DNA of 32,738 nt from Kiritimatiellia bacterium (GTDB taxonomy: Bacteria > Verrucomicrobiota > Kiritimatiellia > RFP12 > UBA1067). A model generated the notes under the pieces. The model did no database searches, was not told the DNA's origin, and worked only from the letters and a program-made list of their open reading frames with translations. Of this stretch, positions 9,251-17,091 are shown piece by piece (position 1 is the stretch's first letter; each line of letters begins with the position of its first letter). The translations under genes were made by a program, and so were the position numbers. The stretch is taken from positions 1-32,738 of the forward strand of contig JAFRBA010000249.1 in the NCBI GenBank assembly GCA_017405115.1, given 5' to 3'.

Positions 9251-9304
9251 CGCCGTGTATTGTACAAAAGACGGCATGTCATTTGCAATGCCCCAAAAAT
9301 GGGG
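9251..9304 (-). promoter_or_regulatory. internal leaderless promoter with CCCC-A5T-GGGG repeat
   Basis: On the minus strand: an inverted repeat CCCCAAAAATGGGG at 9291-9304, -35 TTGCAA (9283-9288), an 18-nt spacer, -10 TACAAT (9259-9264), then ACACGGCG and the ATG at 9250. The same parts in the same order occur before the gene starting at 16986. With 8 nt from the -10 to the ATG, transcription should begin at or next to the start codon. The promoter overlaps the last codons of the upstream gene, so it is internal to the operon. Confidence 0.65.
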
Positions 9305-11816
9305 GGTCGGGCCACCTGACGCGGCCGTAGTACCTGCCCCAGAGCCACGGCAGGCAGAGTCTGCAGTAGACCCTCTCGCCGGACTCCGGCCACACCCACC
9401 GGCCGTTGTGCGTCTGCGGCATCGCGTCCGTCATGATGGCGAACCAGCCCGGGCGCAGCCGGTCGTCGCTGTTCCACGCGGCCGCGCGGAAGACCACCTC
9501 GAACGTCCACTCCCCGTTCTCGGCCGGCGCAGCGGACGCGCTCATCTCGTCCGTCGCCCCGGGCATGTAGACGACTTTCTCGCCGGAGCCCGGCCGCGGC
9601 ACGTATGCGTGCGTCGGGTGCTTCACGCACGCGGCGTCGAACGCGCCGAACACCAGGTTCCTCACGTGGGCGCGCGCACGGCCGACGACCGCGAGGTCGC
9701 CTTGGGGCCGCAGCTCCAGCCGGAAGGAGACGTTCGTCGTTGCGGTCTCGGCGCCGCCGACCGCTACGCATGGCGCGTCGCGCTCGAACTCGCTCTCCGG
9801 GTACGGCTCGCCGCGGGCGATCGCGGCGTCGATGGCGTCTATGTCGGCGGACGTCGCGTCCAGGGTGCCGAGCCGCCATTCGAGGAGGGCGGGCCAGAAC
9901 TTGTAGTCCTGCGCCTCGGAGTGGAACCCGAGGCGCGAGTCCGCCTTCGCGAGCGGGATGACGGCGCGCGTGTTCTCCTTCTCGGCGGCGACGATCTCGC
10001 GCATCTCGCGGAGCGCCGCGCGTGCCGCGCGCGCGTCGCCGCAGACGCGGCTGCGGAATATCGCCTCGCTGCGCATGCGGTAGAAGCGGTAGATGTCCGC
10101 GCCGCTGCGGAAGAGCGCCCGCAGCGTCTTCATGACGCCCAGGTCGCGCAGGCGATCCCTGTCGCCGGCGTACTTCGCGGAGAGGGTCTCCAGCATGTCG
10201 GTGCCGTCGGCGGCGACGCCGGAGCACTTGTCGGCCATAGTCCTCGCGAGCAGCTCGGCCTCGTCGATGGTGAAGTCGCGCAGGCTTTCGCACACCATGT
10301 CGCCGCTGGGCGGCTCGCCCGGCAGCCAGGTGTGCGACAGGCGGTCGCACTCGACGCGGGCGAGCAGCGGCCAGGCGATGCCGTTGTGGAACGGCCCGCC
10401 GTACTGCATCACGTTGGAGAACGGATATTCGGAGTAGCCGTCGGTGAAGTCCTTCCAGAGCCTGGCCATTGCCGGGGCGTCGTCGCCCCACGTCTGCCTC
10501 GCGAGGCGGTCGAGGTATTCCTCCTCGGTCTCCCTGAAGTCGCTGTAGGCGAGGTCGCCGACCGCGCGGTTCATGATGCCGGGGTAGTTGCCGAAGAACC
10601 AGCACATAATCACGTCGGAGACGCCCTCCTCCTTCATGGCCTTCATCTTGCGGTAGATGAGGCCCGGGGCCGGGATGTACGGGACGGTCGCGCATTCGTG
10701 GGAGGTGGCGGTCTGTATCTTCGCGCCGATGCGCGTGCCGGCCTCCTTCGCGGCGCGGGCGACGTTGCGGAACGGCTGCGCCGGGCCGGGGTACGACAGC
10801 CAGTAGTCGCCGCCGCAGCGCCAGCGGCCGGCCTGCTTCTTGAGCCCGCCGGACTCGAAGTTGTAGACGAGCGCCACGCCGTCGGGGAGGTGCCGCGCGG
10901 CCTCGGCGACCCAATCGAGGCGGTTCGGGGTGGGCGCCGGCTGGTAGAACCAGCTCAAGAGCTCCGCCTTCGGCGCCGCCCTGCGCATGCCCCTGACCAT
11001 CGCCCCCACGGTGTCGGAGTGGAGCTTCCAGTTGGGCTTGCCGCGGCAGCGGTCGCAGGTGAAGTGCTCCGCATACGGCTCCTCCCCGGTCACCTTGCGG
11101 CAGCTGAGGCACGTCATCATGCCTTCGCCGTTCGTGATGAGGAGAAGCCCGGCGAGGTCCGGCACATGGCTGAAGATGTCGTAGGTCTGCTCCTCCAGGA
11201 ACTTCAGCACGTTCGGCTCGGAGGGGCACATCATCGTCCAGTCGATCCACCCTGCCGTCGAGCCGCCGAACTCCGGATGCTCTCTGAGCAGCGGGTCGCC
11301 GGGCTTGAAGCAGCGCGGCTCGATGCCGAAGAGCCATACCTTTATGCCGTGCGCCTTGCACTTCGCGACGGTTCTGGACAGCTTGGCGAGGCGCTTGAGC
11401 CCGTTCGGGTCGCGGCGGTTGAAGCTCGTCTCCGCCAGCTCCCTGAACTCGCCGGATATCCACAGCCCGTTCACGCCCTCGTTCCTCAGGCGCTCGAGGT
11501 ACGCGTCGGGATAGTAGTCGACGTCTTCGGCGAGTTCGTCGCGGAAGTACGGCGCGCGCTTGATCGGCGAGAAGTAGCAGCGCGATATGCGGTTCTTGAG
11601 CCACGGCTCCTTCAGGTCGCCAGGATGCGTCCCCGCTGCGGGGGCGGGGTTCCTCTCGGGGAGCTTCAGCTCCTCGACGAACTCCCACTCTAGGGCCTTG
11701 GGCTCCTTTGGCGCGGTCAGCGGAACGGCGGCGATCTTCGATACCGCCTGCGCCGCGACGGCGCAGAGCAGGGCCTGGGCCAGCGCAAGCGCCTTGACGA
11801 ACTTCAGTCTTTGCAT
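9279..11816 (-). CDS. secreted glycosidase-like protein with Cys4 zinc-ribbon-like motif
   Basis: The 845-residue protein has a Sec signal peptide (MQRLKFVKALALAQALLCA, ending AAQA). It has a TIM-barrel-like region with DAYLERLRNEGVNGLWI, then HGIKVWLFGIEP, and later LAGLLLITNGEG, where an acidic pair could be catalytic. A CLSC...CDRC cysteine pair set resembles a small zinc ribbon inserted in the barrel. After a helical region the C-terminus is a beta-sandwich (FEVVFRAAAWNSDD...GWFAIMTDAM) resembling family-9-type carbohydrate-binding modules. Retaining GH20-like enzymes have related layouts, but the family cannot be fixed. No clear ribosome-binding site precedes the ATG, which lies 16 nt after the enolase-superfamily stop. 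The 3' end carries the promoter of the next gene. Confidence 0.75.
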   Translation of the reverse strand: MQRLKFVKALALAQALLCAVAAQAVSKIAAVPLTAPKEPKALEWEFVEELKLPERNPAPAAGTHPGDLKEPWLKNRISRCYFSPIKRAPYFRDELAEDVDYYPDAYLERLRNEGVNGLWISGEFRELAETSFNRRDPNGLKRLAKLSRTVAKCKAHGIKVWLFGIEPRCFKPGDPLLREHPEFGGSTAGWIDWTMMCPSEPNVLKFLEEQTYDIFSHVPDLAGLLLITNGEGMMTCLSCRKVTGEEPYAEHFTCDRCRGKPNWKLHSDTVGAMVRGMRRAAPKAELLSWFYQPAPTPNRLDWVAEAARHLPDGVALVYNFESGGLKKQAGRWRCGGDYWLSYPGPAQPFRNVARAAKEAGTRIGAKIQTATSHECATVPYIPAPGLIYRKMKAMKEEGVSDVIMCWFFGNYPGIMNRAVGDLAYSDFRETEEEYLDRLARQTWGDDAPAMARLWKDFTDGYSEYPFSNVMQYGGPFHNGIAWPLLARVECDRLSHTWLPGEPPSGDMVCESLRDFTIDEAELLARTMADKCSGVAADGTDMLETLSAKYAGDRDRLRDLGVMKTLRALFRSGADIYRFYRMRSEAIFRSRVCGDARAARAALREMREIVAAEKENTRAVIPLAKADSRLGFHSEAQDYKFWPALLEWRLGTLDATSADIDAIDAAIARGEPYPESEFERDAPCVAVGGAETATTNVSFRLELRPQGDLAVVGRARAHVRNLVFGAFDAACVKHPTHAYVPRPGSGEKVVYMPGATDEMSASAAPAENGEWTFEVVFRAAAWNSDDRLRPGWFAIMTDAMPQTHNGRWVWPESGERVYCRLCLPWLWGRYYGRVRWPDPPFLGHCK

Positions 11817-11832
11817 CTTGTTTGGTCTTTGG

Positions 11833-13206
11833 CTACGTCCGCTCGTACATCCTCTCGTACCTCGGCATCGGCTCGAGGATTCCGCCGGACTTTGCGTAGT
11901 AGTCTGCGTCGCATTCGAAGACGCCCTTCTCGGTGCGCGTCCAGTGCGCGTCCGGGTAGGCGAGGTCCTTGCGCATCGTCTCCCAGTTGCGGAAATTCAT
12001 GTGCCCGTTCGTCTCGACGAGCCCGAGGTCGCCTATGCCGGGGAACGCGGGGAGTCGCGCCGCCACCGCCTTGTTCCACTCCACCAGCACGGGGCAGACG
12101 GTGAGGTCGGCGCAGAAGCAAGGTATCTGCCTCTCGTACGCGGCCTGGGCGATCTTCATGGACATCGACATCGTCTTCGCTATCGGCTTGAGGGCCATCG
12201 CGCGGTAGCCCATCTCGATGCGCTCCAGGGCGTCCTTCACCGTGTGCGCCGACTCGTCCGCCGCGAGCCTGAGCGGAATGTCGTTCACGTCGATGTCGGC
12301 ATACTCGTCGAATGGCTCCTCGACTATCGCTACCTGGTCGTAGGCGCCTATCTTCTTCAGGTGGTCCACGAACCTCAGGAACGTCTCCTTCTTCTCGTAG
12401 CGCCCGTTGGCGTCGAAATAGTACGGCAGCTTCCCGCTTTTGGTGTACGGCGTGCGGCAGTCCCTGAGCACGGAGTGTATCTCGGAGACGCGGGCCATGT
12501 CCTTGGCGAGCATCTCCTCCTGCGTGCCGGGCTGGCCGATCTTTATCTTCATGAAGAAGTAGCCGGAGTCCACCGCCTCCTTGATCTCGGCTACGGGCAC
12601 CTTGTACGAGAAGAGCGGAATCGACGCGCACTTGGCGTGGTGATCGGCGAGCGCGGGGCGGCAGGCCTCGGGGATCATCTCGTCGAACGACGCGAGGCCG
12701 TTCTCCTTCGCGAAGAGCACCCACACGGCGTTGTCCACCGCGACGAGCGCGTTCAGGGCGTACGTCGCGCGAAGGTCGGGGTTGGCCGACACCTTCCTGC
12801 CGTACTCCCACACCTGCGGCCATAGCCAGTCGTTGAGCTCCACCGGGGAGGTGAACGGCTTGCCGACCGCGAGCTTGAGCGCGTGCTGCGTCATGGCGAA
12901 CATGATCGCGTTGCCGCCGCACTTGGAGTTCGCGGCGAAGACCTTCGCGTCCGACCACAGGCAGCTCTGCGTGCCGAGGCCGATGCCGTGCCTGCCGGAC
13001 GTGGACCGCACGTACGCAGAGACGATCCACTCCTCGGTGAGGTACCCGCCCTTGAAGCCGAACGGACGCACCATCGGCTCGCGCTCGAACGCGCAGCTCG
13101 TGGCCTCGATGGTTATGCGCCGCGCCGGCGCGGCGGCGAAGGACGCCCCCGGCGCCACGGCCGCCATCAGCCCCGCGCTTATGAAATCACCCCTGGACAT
13201 CTCCAT
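11833..13206 (-). CDS. enolase-superfamily enzyme (mandelate racemase/muconate cycloisomerase type)
   Basis: The 457-residue protein carries all landmarks of the superfamily barrel. These are the K220-x-K222 pair (FMKIKIG), metal ligands D265 (YYFDANGRY), E296 (IVEEPFDE) and D317 (LAADES), and the opposite base K340 (ALKPIAK). The capping domain precedes them. Such enzymes abstract a proton alpha to a carboxylate and act as sugar-acid dehydratases, racemases, epimerases or cycloisomerases; the substrate is not predictable here. The N-terminus (MEMSRGDFISAGLMAAVAPG...AAA) looks like a Tat-type export leader but with only one arginine. ATGs at 13206 and 13200 both follow a GGAGGGGAGGAG ribosome-binding site. 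A longer frame from 13251 overlaps the previous gene and is rejected. A sugar-acid step within the glycan pathway is a reasonable inference. Confidence 0.85.
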   Translation of the reverse strand: MEMSRGDFISAGLMAAVAPGASFAAAPARRITIEATSCAFEREPMVRPFGFKGGYLTEEWIVSAYVRSTSGRHGIGLGTQSCLWSDAKVFAANSKCGGNAIMFAMTQHALKLAVGKPFTSPVELNDWLWPQVWEYGRKVSANPDLRATYALNALVAVDNAVWVLFAKENGLASFDEMIPEACRPALADHHAKCASIPLFSYKVPVAEIKEAVDSGYFFMKIKIGQPGTQEEMLAKDMARVSEIHSVLRDCRTPYTKSGKLPYYFDANGRYEKKETFLRFVDHLKKIGAYDQVAIVEEPFDEYADIDVNDIPLRLAADESAHTVKDALERIEMGYRAMALKPIAKTMSMSMKIAQAAYERQIPCFCADLTVCPVLVEWNKAVAARLPAFPGIGDLGLVETNGHMNFRNWETMRKDLAYPDAHWTRTEKGVFECDADYYAKSGGILEPMPRYERMYERT

Positions 13207-13219
13207 CTCCTCCCCTCCG

Positions 13220-14596
13220 TCAGCCGAGCTTGTATCCCTCGCGGTATTCATAGTGGAGGAGACCGTTCGCCTCCTCGCAGTTCGTGAAGCGCTCGTTCGC
13301 GCCGTCCCACTCGAGGCGGCGCTTCATCTTGAGCGCAATGTTGGCAAGCAGCGCGAACGACGTCGAGCGGTGGCCGACCTCCAGCGGGCAGAGCGGCTCG
13401 CCGCGGCTCTTGACGCAGTCGAGGAAGTTCCTCACGAGACACAGCCCGCTGCCGGCCCAGCTGCCGTCCGGAAGGCACTCCTCCTTGTGGACGAAGTGCC
13501 TCTCGGCGAAGACCGGCCCCTTAGGGTTGGCGAACTCGCGCCGTCCGTTCGGCAGGATGTCGAAGCCTAGCTCGTTGGCGTACACGACGCCGTCCGTGCC
13601 CATGAACTCGACCTCGCGCTGGCGGATCGGAAAGGACGTTCCGCCCTCGTAGATCGAGAAGTGCATCATCTTGCCGTCGGCGAACTCGAACGTCACGTCG
13701 TCGGTGTCGTCGATCTCGCCGTCGTGGTCGAGGAAGTACTTCCCTCCCGAGGCGACTATCGCCGAGGGATACTCCTCGTCGAGCATCCAGCGCATGACGT
13801 CGCAGAAGTGGACGCCCCAGTTGCCCATCTGCGACGAGAAGTCGGGGTGCCAGCGGAAGTAGTACGGCGCGGTCGTGTAGCGGTACGGGCGCATCTGCCG
13901 CGGGCCGATCCACTTCTCCCACTGCATGCCCTTCGGCGGCGGCATGTCGGGGCACTTGCCGATTCCGTTCGGCGAGATGTTCGATATGCGGCATGCGCGG
14001 GCGCCGCGGAAGCCGCCGTACTTGCCGGTGGAAATCGTCTTCTTGAGTTCCTGGTATGCGACGGAGGCGCGGCGGTTGAGGCCGACGCCGACCACCTGCT
14101 TCGACGCCTTCTGCGCGTCCACCATCGCGCGCCCCTCCCGGATCGTCATCGAGAGCGGCTTCTCGCAGTAGACGTCCTTCCCGGCCTTGATCGCGGCTAT
14201 CGTCATTATCGCGTGCCAGTGGTCGGGCGTCGCGATCATCACGGCGTCGACAGCCGGATCGTCCAGCAGCTTGCGGTAGTCGTCGTACCGGCGGACGCCG
14301 GGCCCGAACCTGTCGCGCTCGTCGAACTTGGGTATCGACGTGATACCGTACTTGCGGAAGTTGGGGTCCACCGCGTCGTTGTCGCGGCGGAGATACGGCT
14401 CGTACACGTCGCAGAGCGCCGCGACCTCCACGTCGGGCTGCGCCTGGAAGAGGCGCATCACCTGGGTGCCGCGGCTGCCCACGCCGATGAAGCCCATGCG
14501 GATCTTCTGCCGGCCGAAGCCGGCCGAGCCGATGTACGGCGCCGCAAAGGCGGCCGTTGCCGCAGTACCTGTCTTGATGAACCCTCTTCTGTCCAC
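13220..14596 (-). CDS. Tat-exported Gfo/Idh/MocA family oxidoreductase
   Basis: The 458-residue protein starts at a GTG (14596) preceded by GGGAGG. This start gives a textbook twin-arginine leader MDRRGFIKTGTAATAAFAAP. The longer upstream frame is out-of-frame overlap with the previous gene and lacks protein-like sequence. The Rossmann motif is GFIGVGSRG (residues 35-43), the acidic end of strand 2 is at about D63, CEKPLS has E145-K146-P147, and a HxxD pair (H263, D266) lies in GVHFCDVMRW. The family oxidises or reduces sugars and inositols with tightly bound NAD(P). Tat export fits loading of the cofactor before secretion. The start lies 2 nt after the stop of the DUF4838 gene, so the two are translationally coupled. 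A role in oxidising sugar residues for 3-keto glycan cleavage is inferred from the DUF1080 gene in the neighbouring operon. Confidence 0.88.
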   Translation of the reverse strand: MDRRGFIKTGTAATAAFAAPYIGSAGFGRQKIRMGFIGVGSRGTQVMRLFQAQPDVEVAALCDVYEPYLRRDNDAVDPNFRKYGITSIPKFDERDRFGPGVRRYDDYRKLLDDPAVDAVMIATPDHWHAIMTIAAIKAGKDVYCEKPLSMTIREGRAMVDAQKASKQVVGVGLNRRASVAYQELKKTISTGKYGGFRGARACRISNISPNGIGKCPDMPPPKGMQWEKWIGPRQMRPYRYTTAPYYFRWHPDFSSQMGNWGVHFCDVMRWMLDEEYPSAIVASGGKYFLDHDGEIDDTDDVTFEFADGKMMHFSIYEGGTSFPIRQREVEFMGTDGVVYANELGFDILPNGRREFANPKGPVFAERHFVHKEECLPDGSWAGSGLCLVRNFLDCVKSRGEPLCPLEVGHRSTSFALLANIALKMKRRLEWDGANERFTNCEEANGLLHYEYREGYKLG

Positions 14597-14598
14597 TG

Positions 14599-16986
14599 CT
14601 ACCTCCCTTCTGAGATTTCCTCGACGACCACGTCGTCCACCCACGCCGTGCCGACGACCTTCCCGTTGAAGCCCCATGAGAAGTAGGGCTTGGCCGTCTT
14701 GTCGTCCGGCTTGCGCTTTCCGGTCTTGAACGTGCCTTCGTAGTAGAACCAGTCCGCCGTGCCGAGAAGCATTCCTTCCTTGCCGCCGCCCGGCTTGCAG
14801 AACCACGTGTTGTAGTACGAGATCGCCCAGCACGAGTGCCCTACCCTTTCGAGCTTGCGGACGTCGTCGAGCTTTACGAAGAACGAGACGCGGTAGGTGG
14901 TGTCGTCCTTGAACTTGCCCTCCATCGGCTGCGTGCAGCAGCTCCACCCCACGCCGTTCGTGTTAGAGACGCGGAACGACGCTGGGGGGCTGACGAATGT
15001 CGACGTGTCGTAGCCGCACAGGCCGGACGGCTTGTTCCATCCGCCGCCGTCCGGGTCGAACGAGCCGTTGGCAAGGAGGTTCTTCGCCGGCGGCGCCGCG
15101 CGGCGCCGCGCCAGCGCGCGGTCCTTCGACATCTCCTCCGCCGCCTGCAGGCCGGCCTCGACGAGCGGGTCCAGGAACACGCCCCGCATGAGCGCGATGC
15201 GCCGCGCCTCAAGCGACCCCTTCGGCACGGCCGCGGCGGCCTCGTCAAAGAGCGACCGCACACGCAGCACCTCGCGCTCCGGGTATATGTTCGTCCACAG
15301 CTCGGCGCGGGAGGGCGCCTGCGCCTTCGGCCCGAGCGGCGTGTCGACTGTCTTGCCGGCGATTTCGCCTATCCACTTGCGTTCGAACGTCTCGAAGGCC
15401 TCCTTCATCTTCGCCGCGGCGGCTCCGTACATGAGCCTGTAGTGCTCGTCGAGAAGCGCGTCTATGTCGACGTCGAGATCCCAGGCGAGCTTCGAGAAGA
15501 CGTAGTAGTTCATGTAGTGCACGAGCGAGTTCACGCTCTCGCTCTCGGCGAAGCTGCCCATGCTCCACGGAGCCATCGCCTTGTAGTAGCTGTGCCACGC
15601 GCGCGGCGCGTAGTCGGGAGGCCCCTTTAGGGAAAGCGGCGACCCCGAGTGCTTCGCGGGGTAAGTCCACATCCACACCTTGTGGCCGAGCTTTTCCGCC
15701 CATGCCGCAATGTCGGCCTTGTCGCTAGCGACCGCTGACGGATTCCCCACTGACCATGGCCCGTTCCGCGCGACCATGACCCAGACGTTGGACGGCAGCT
15801 CGCACGACGGCATCGCCCTGTAGGGCGAATAGCTCATCTGCGTGACTATCGCGGGACACCCCGCGTCGGCAAGGCGGCGCGCAAGCGCGGCGGTCCTGCC
15901 CCATATGAGCTCGGTCGCGTAGCCCGTGATGCCCTTGGACTTGTCGTATGCGGCCTGGCACTTGTCGCAGAAGCACTCCTGCATGCCGTCCTGAGCCATT
16001 ATGTCGACATACCGCCCGGAGAAGTTGGGGCCCCATCCGGACGGCGACGAGTTCCACTCTCGGCGAATACCACGTGCCGCAGGGTCCTCGCCAGCGAAGT
16101 ACGCCATGATGTCGGCGAATATCTGGTCCCAGAGCGCGTCGTTCGTGAAGCACATGTGGTTCTTCCAGCTCCCGGCGTTCCGGCCAGTCCCCGTCTCGCG
16201 CCTGAGACCGCCGCCGTGCTGGTCGCGCGTCAGGCAGAACCATTCCGGATGGGTCGCGCCGAACCTGTCGGAGAGCTGCAGGTTGTTCAACCCGTGGCAG
16301 CATGGAATGGACTCCGTCTGCAGCCTCAGCCGCAGCCAGTCAAGGGCCTTGATGCGGTCGCGCTCGGCATTCGTCTTCGCTCCGGGCCACGCGCCGTCGC
16401 CCTGCAGGTAGACGTCCCGCACCTTGAAGACAGGCGCACAGGAGCGCGCCCCCGCGGGAACCTCGATCCGAGCGCGCCGCGGTACGACCTCCCCGAGTTC
16501 CCCGGGGAAGTAGAACCTGCAGCCCACGTGCCTCTCCAGGAAGTCGTAGACTCCGAAGAGCGTGCCGCGCTCGCCGTGCCGCACGTTCGGAGCCACGCCG
16601 GCCAGCCGCCCGTTCCTCACCAGCGCGGCGAAGTCTGCGTCGGGCGAGTCGACGCCGGCGATCAGCACCATGCCGTCCGCCACGCGCACCTCGAACCCGT
16701 CTCGCGGCAGATTCTCCGGCCTGAGGCCAGCCGCCTTGGTCCACCTGTTCGCGCCTAGCACGATCGACACGCGGCCGGGCGTGGGCGACGACACGACCGG
16801 CACGGCGCCTCCGAGCGCGCGAGAGAGGAAGTTCGTCATCTCGCACGCGGCGAACCCGACTGACTTGGGGGCGTCGGACGCGATCACGACATCCGTCCTG
16901 CCGCGCTCCAGGACGACCGCCTCGGCGCAGCAGGAAAGAACGACCGCCGACAGCGCGGCGACGCTTGCCCTAACGACGCTTTCCAT
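14599..16986 (-). CDS. DUF4838 secreted protein, alpha-glucuronidase-like N-terminus
   Basis: The 795-residue protein has a Sec signal peptide (MESVVRASVAALSAVVLSCC). An N-terminal alpha-glucuronidase-N-like domain (VVIASDAPKSVGFAACEMTNFLSR... and GTLFGVYDFLERHVGCRFYFPGE) is followed by the DUF4838 barrel-like core with ECFCDKCQAAYDKSKG and QMSYSPYRAMP. A C-terminal beta-sandwich (NLLANGSFDPDGGGWN...) resembles CBM4/9 modules. DUF4838 proteins are common in glycan loci of Bacteroidota and PVC bacteria and are regarded as putative glycosidases; activity is not established here. The ATG at 16986 is used because the signal peptide begins there and a promoter ends 8 nt before it. No ribosome-binding site is present. 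It is the first gene of the seven-gene run. Confidence 0.85.
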   Translation of the reverse strand: MESVVRASVAALSAVVLSCCAEAVVLERGRTDVVIASDAPKSVGFAACEMTNFLSRALGGAVPVVSSPTPGRVSIVLGANRWTKAAGLRPENLPRDGFEVRVADGMVLIAGVDSPDADFAALVRNGRLAGVAPNVRHGERGTLFGVYDFLERHVGCRFYFPGELGEVVPRRARIEVPAGARSCAPVFKVRDVYLQGDGAWPGAKTNAERDRIKALDWLRLRLQTESIPCCHGLNNLQLSDRFGATHPEWFCLTRDQHGGGLRRETGTGRNAGSWKNHMCFTNDALWDQIFADIMAYFAGEDPAARGIRREWNSSPSGWGPNFSGRYVDIMAQDGMQECFCDKCQAAYDKSKGITGYATELIWGRTAALARRLADAGCPAIVTQMSYSPYRAMPSCELPSNVWVMVARNGPWSVGNPSAVASDKADIAAWAEKLGHKVWMWTYPAKHSGSPLSLKGPPDYAPRAWHSYYKAMAPWSMGSFAESESVNSLVHYMNYYVFSKLAWDLDVDIDALLDEHYRLMYGAAAAKMKEAFETFERKWIGEIAGKTVDTPLGPKAQAPSRAELWTNIYPEREVLRVRSLFDEAAAAVPKGSLEARRIALMRGVFLDPLVEAGLQAAEEMSKDRALARRRAAPPAKNLLANGSFDPDGGGWNKPSGLCGYDTSTFVSPPASFRVSNTNGVGWSCCTQPMEGKFKDDTTYRVSFFVKLDDVRKLERVGHSCWAISYYNTWFCKPGGGKEGMLLGTADWFYYEGTFKTGKRKPDDKTAKPYFSWGFNGKVVGTAWVDDVVVEEISEGR

Positions 16987-17042
16987 CGCCGTGTATTTTA
17001 CAAAATGGTCCGCCGACTGGCAACACCCCAAAAATAGGGTGT
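16987..17042 (-). promoter_or_regulatory. leaderless promoter of the DUF4838 operon with inverted-repeat operator
   Basis: On the minus strand: -35 TTGCCA (17018-17023), 17-nt spacer, -10 TAAAAT (16995-17000), then ACACGGCG and the ATG. An inverted repeat ACACCC/GGGTGT (17023-17042) with an A-rich centre sits just upstream of the -35. Its core ATTTTTGGGG is shared with the promoter at 9251-9304. There is no ribosome-binding site. The repeat is positioned to bind an activator such as the adjacent LuxR-type regulator; that assignment is inference. Confidence 0.65.
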
Positions 17043-17052
17043 GCCCGGCCAA

Positions 17053-17091
17053 TTCCGGGCAGGCGCGTTTTATGGTAGAATACGTGTGCAA
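17053..17091 (+). promoter_or_regulatory. promoter of the two-component system
   Basis: -10 TAGAAT at 17076-17081 lies 17 nt after a weak -35 (TTCCGG, 17053-17058). Only 10 nt separate the -10 from the ATG at 17092 and they contain no ribosome-binding site, so the mRNA leader would be 0-4 nt. It faces the DUF4838 promoter across about 105 bp, and the inverted repeat at 17023-17042 sits between the two, so one bound regulator could act on both. Confidence 0.5.

Noticed and set aside
6671..9319. 882-codon open frame on the plus strand
   Set aside because: It is exactly antisense to the secreted glycosidase-like gene. The translation is rich in Arg/His/Val without domains, signal peptide or ribosome-binding site, as expected for a codon-phase shadow in GC-rich DNA.
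9135..11693. 852-codon open frame on the plus strand
   Set aside because: Antisense shadow of the gene at 9279-11816; composition is not protein-like and it spans a gene border and promoter.
14597..14947. Upstream extension of the oxidoreductase at 13220
   Set aside because: The extension is out-of-frame DNA of the preceding DUF4838 gene; the GTG at 14596 with GGGAGG and a Tat leader is the better start.
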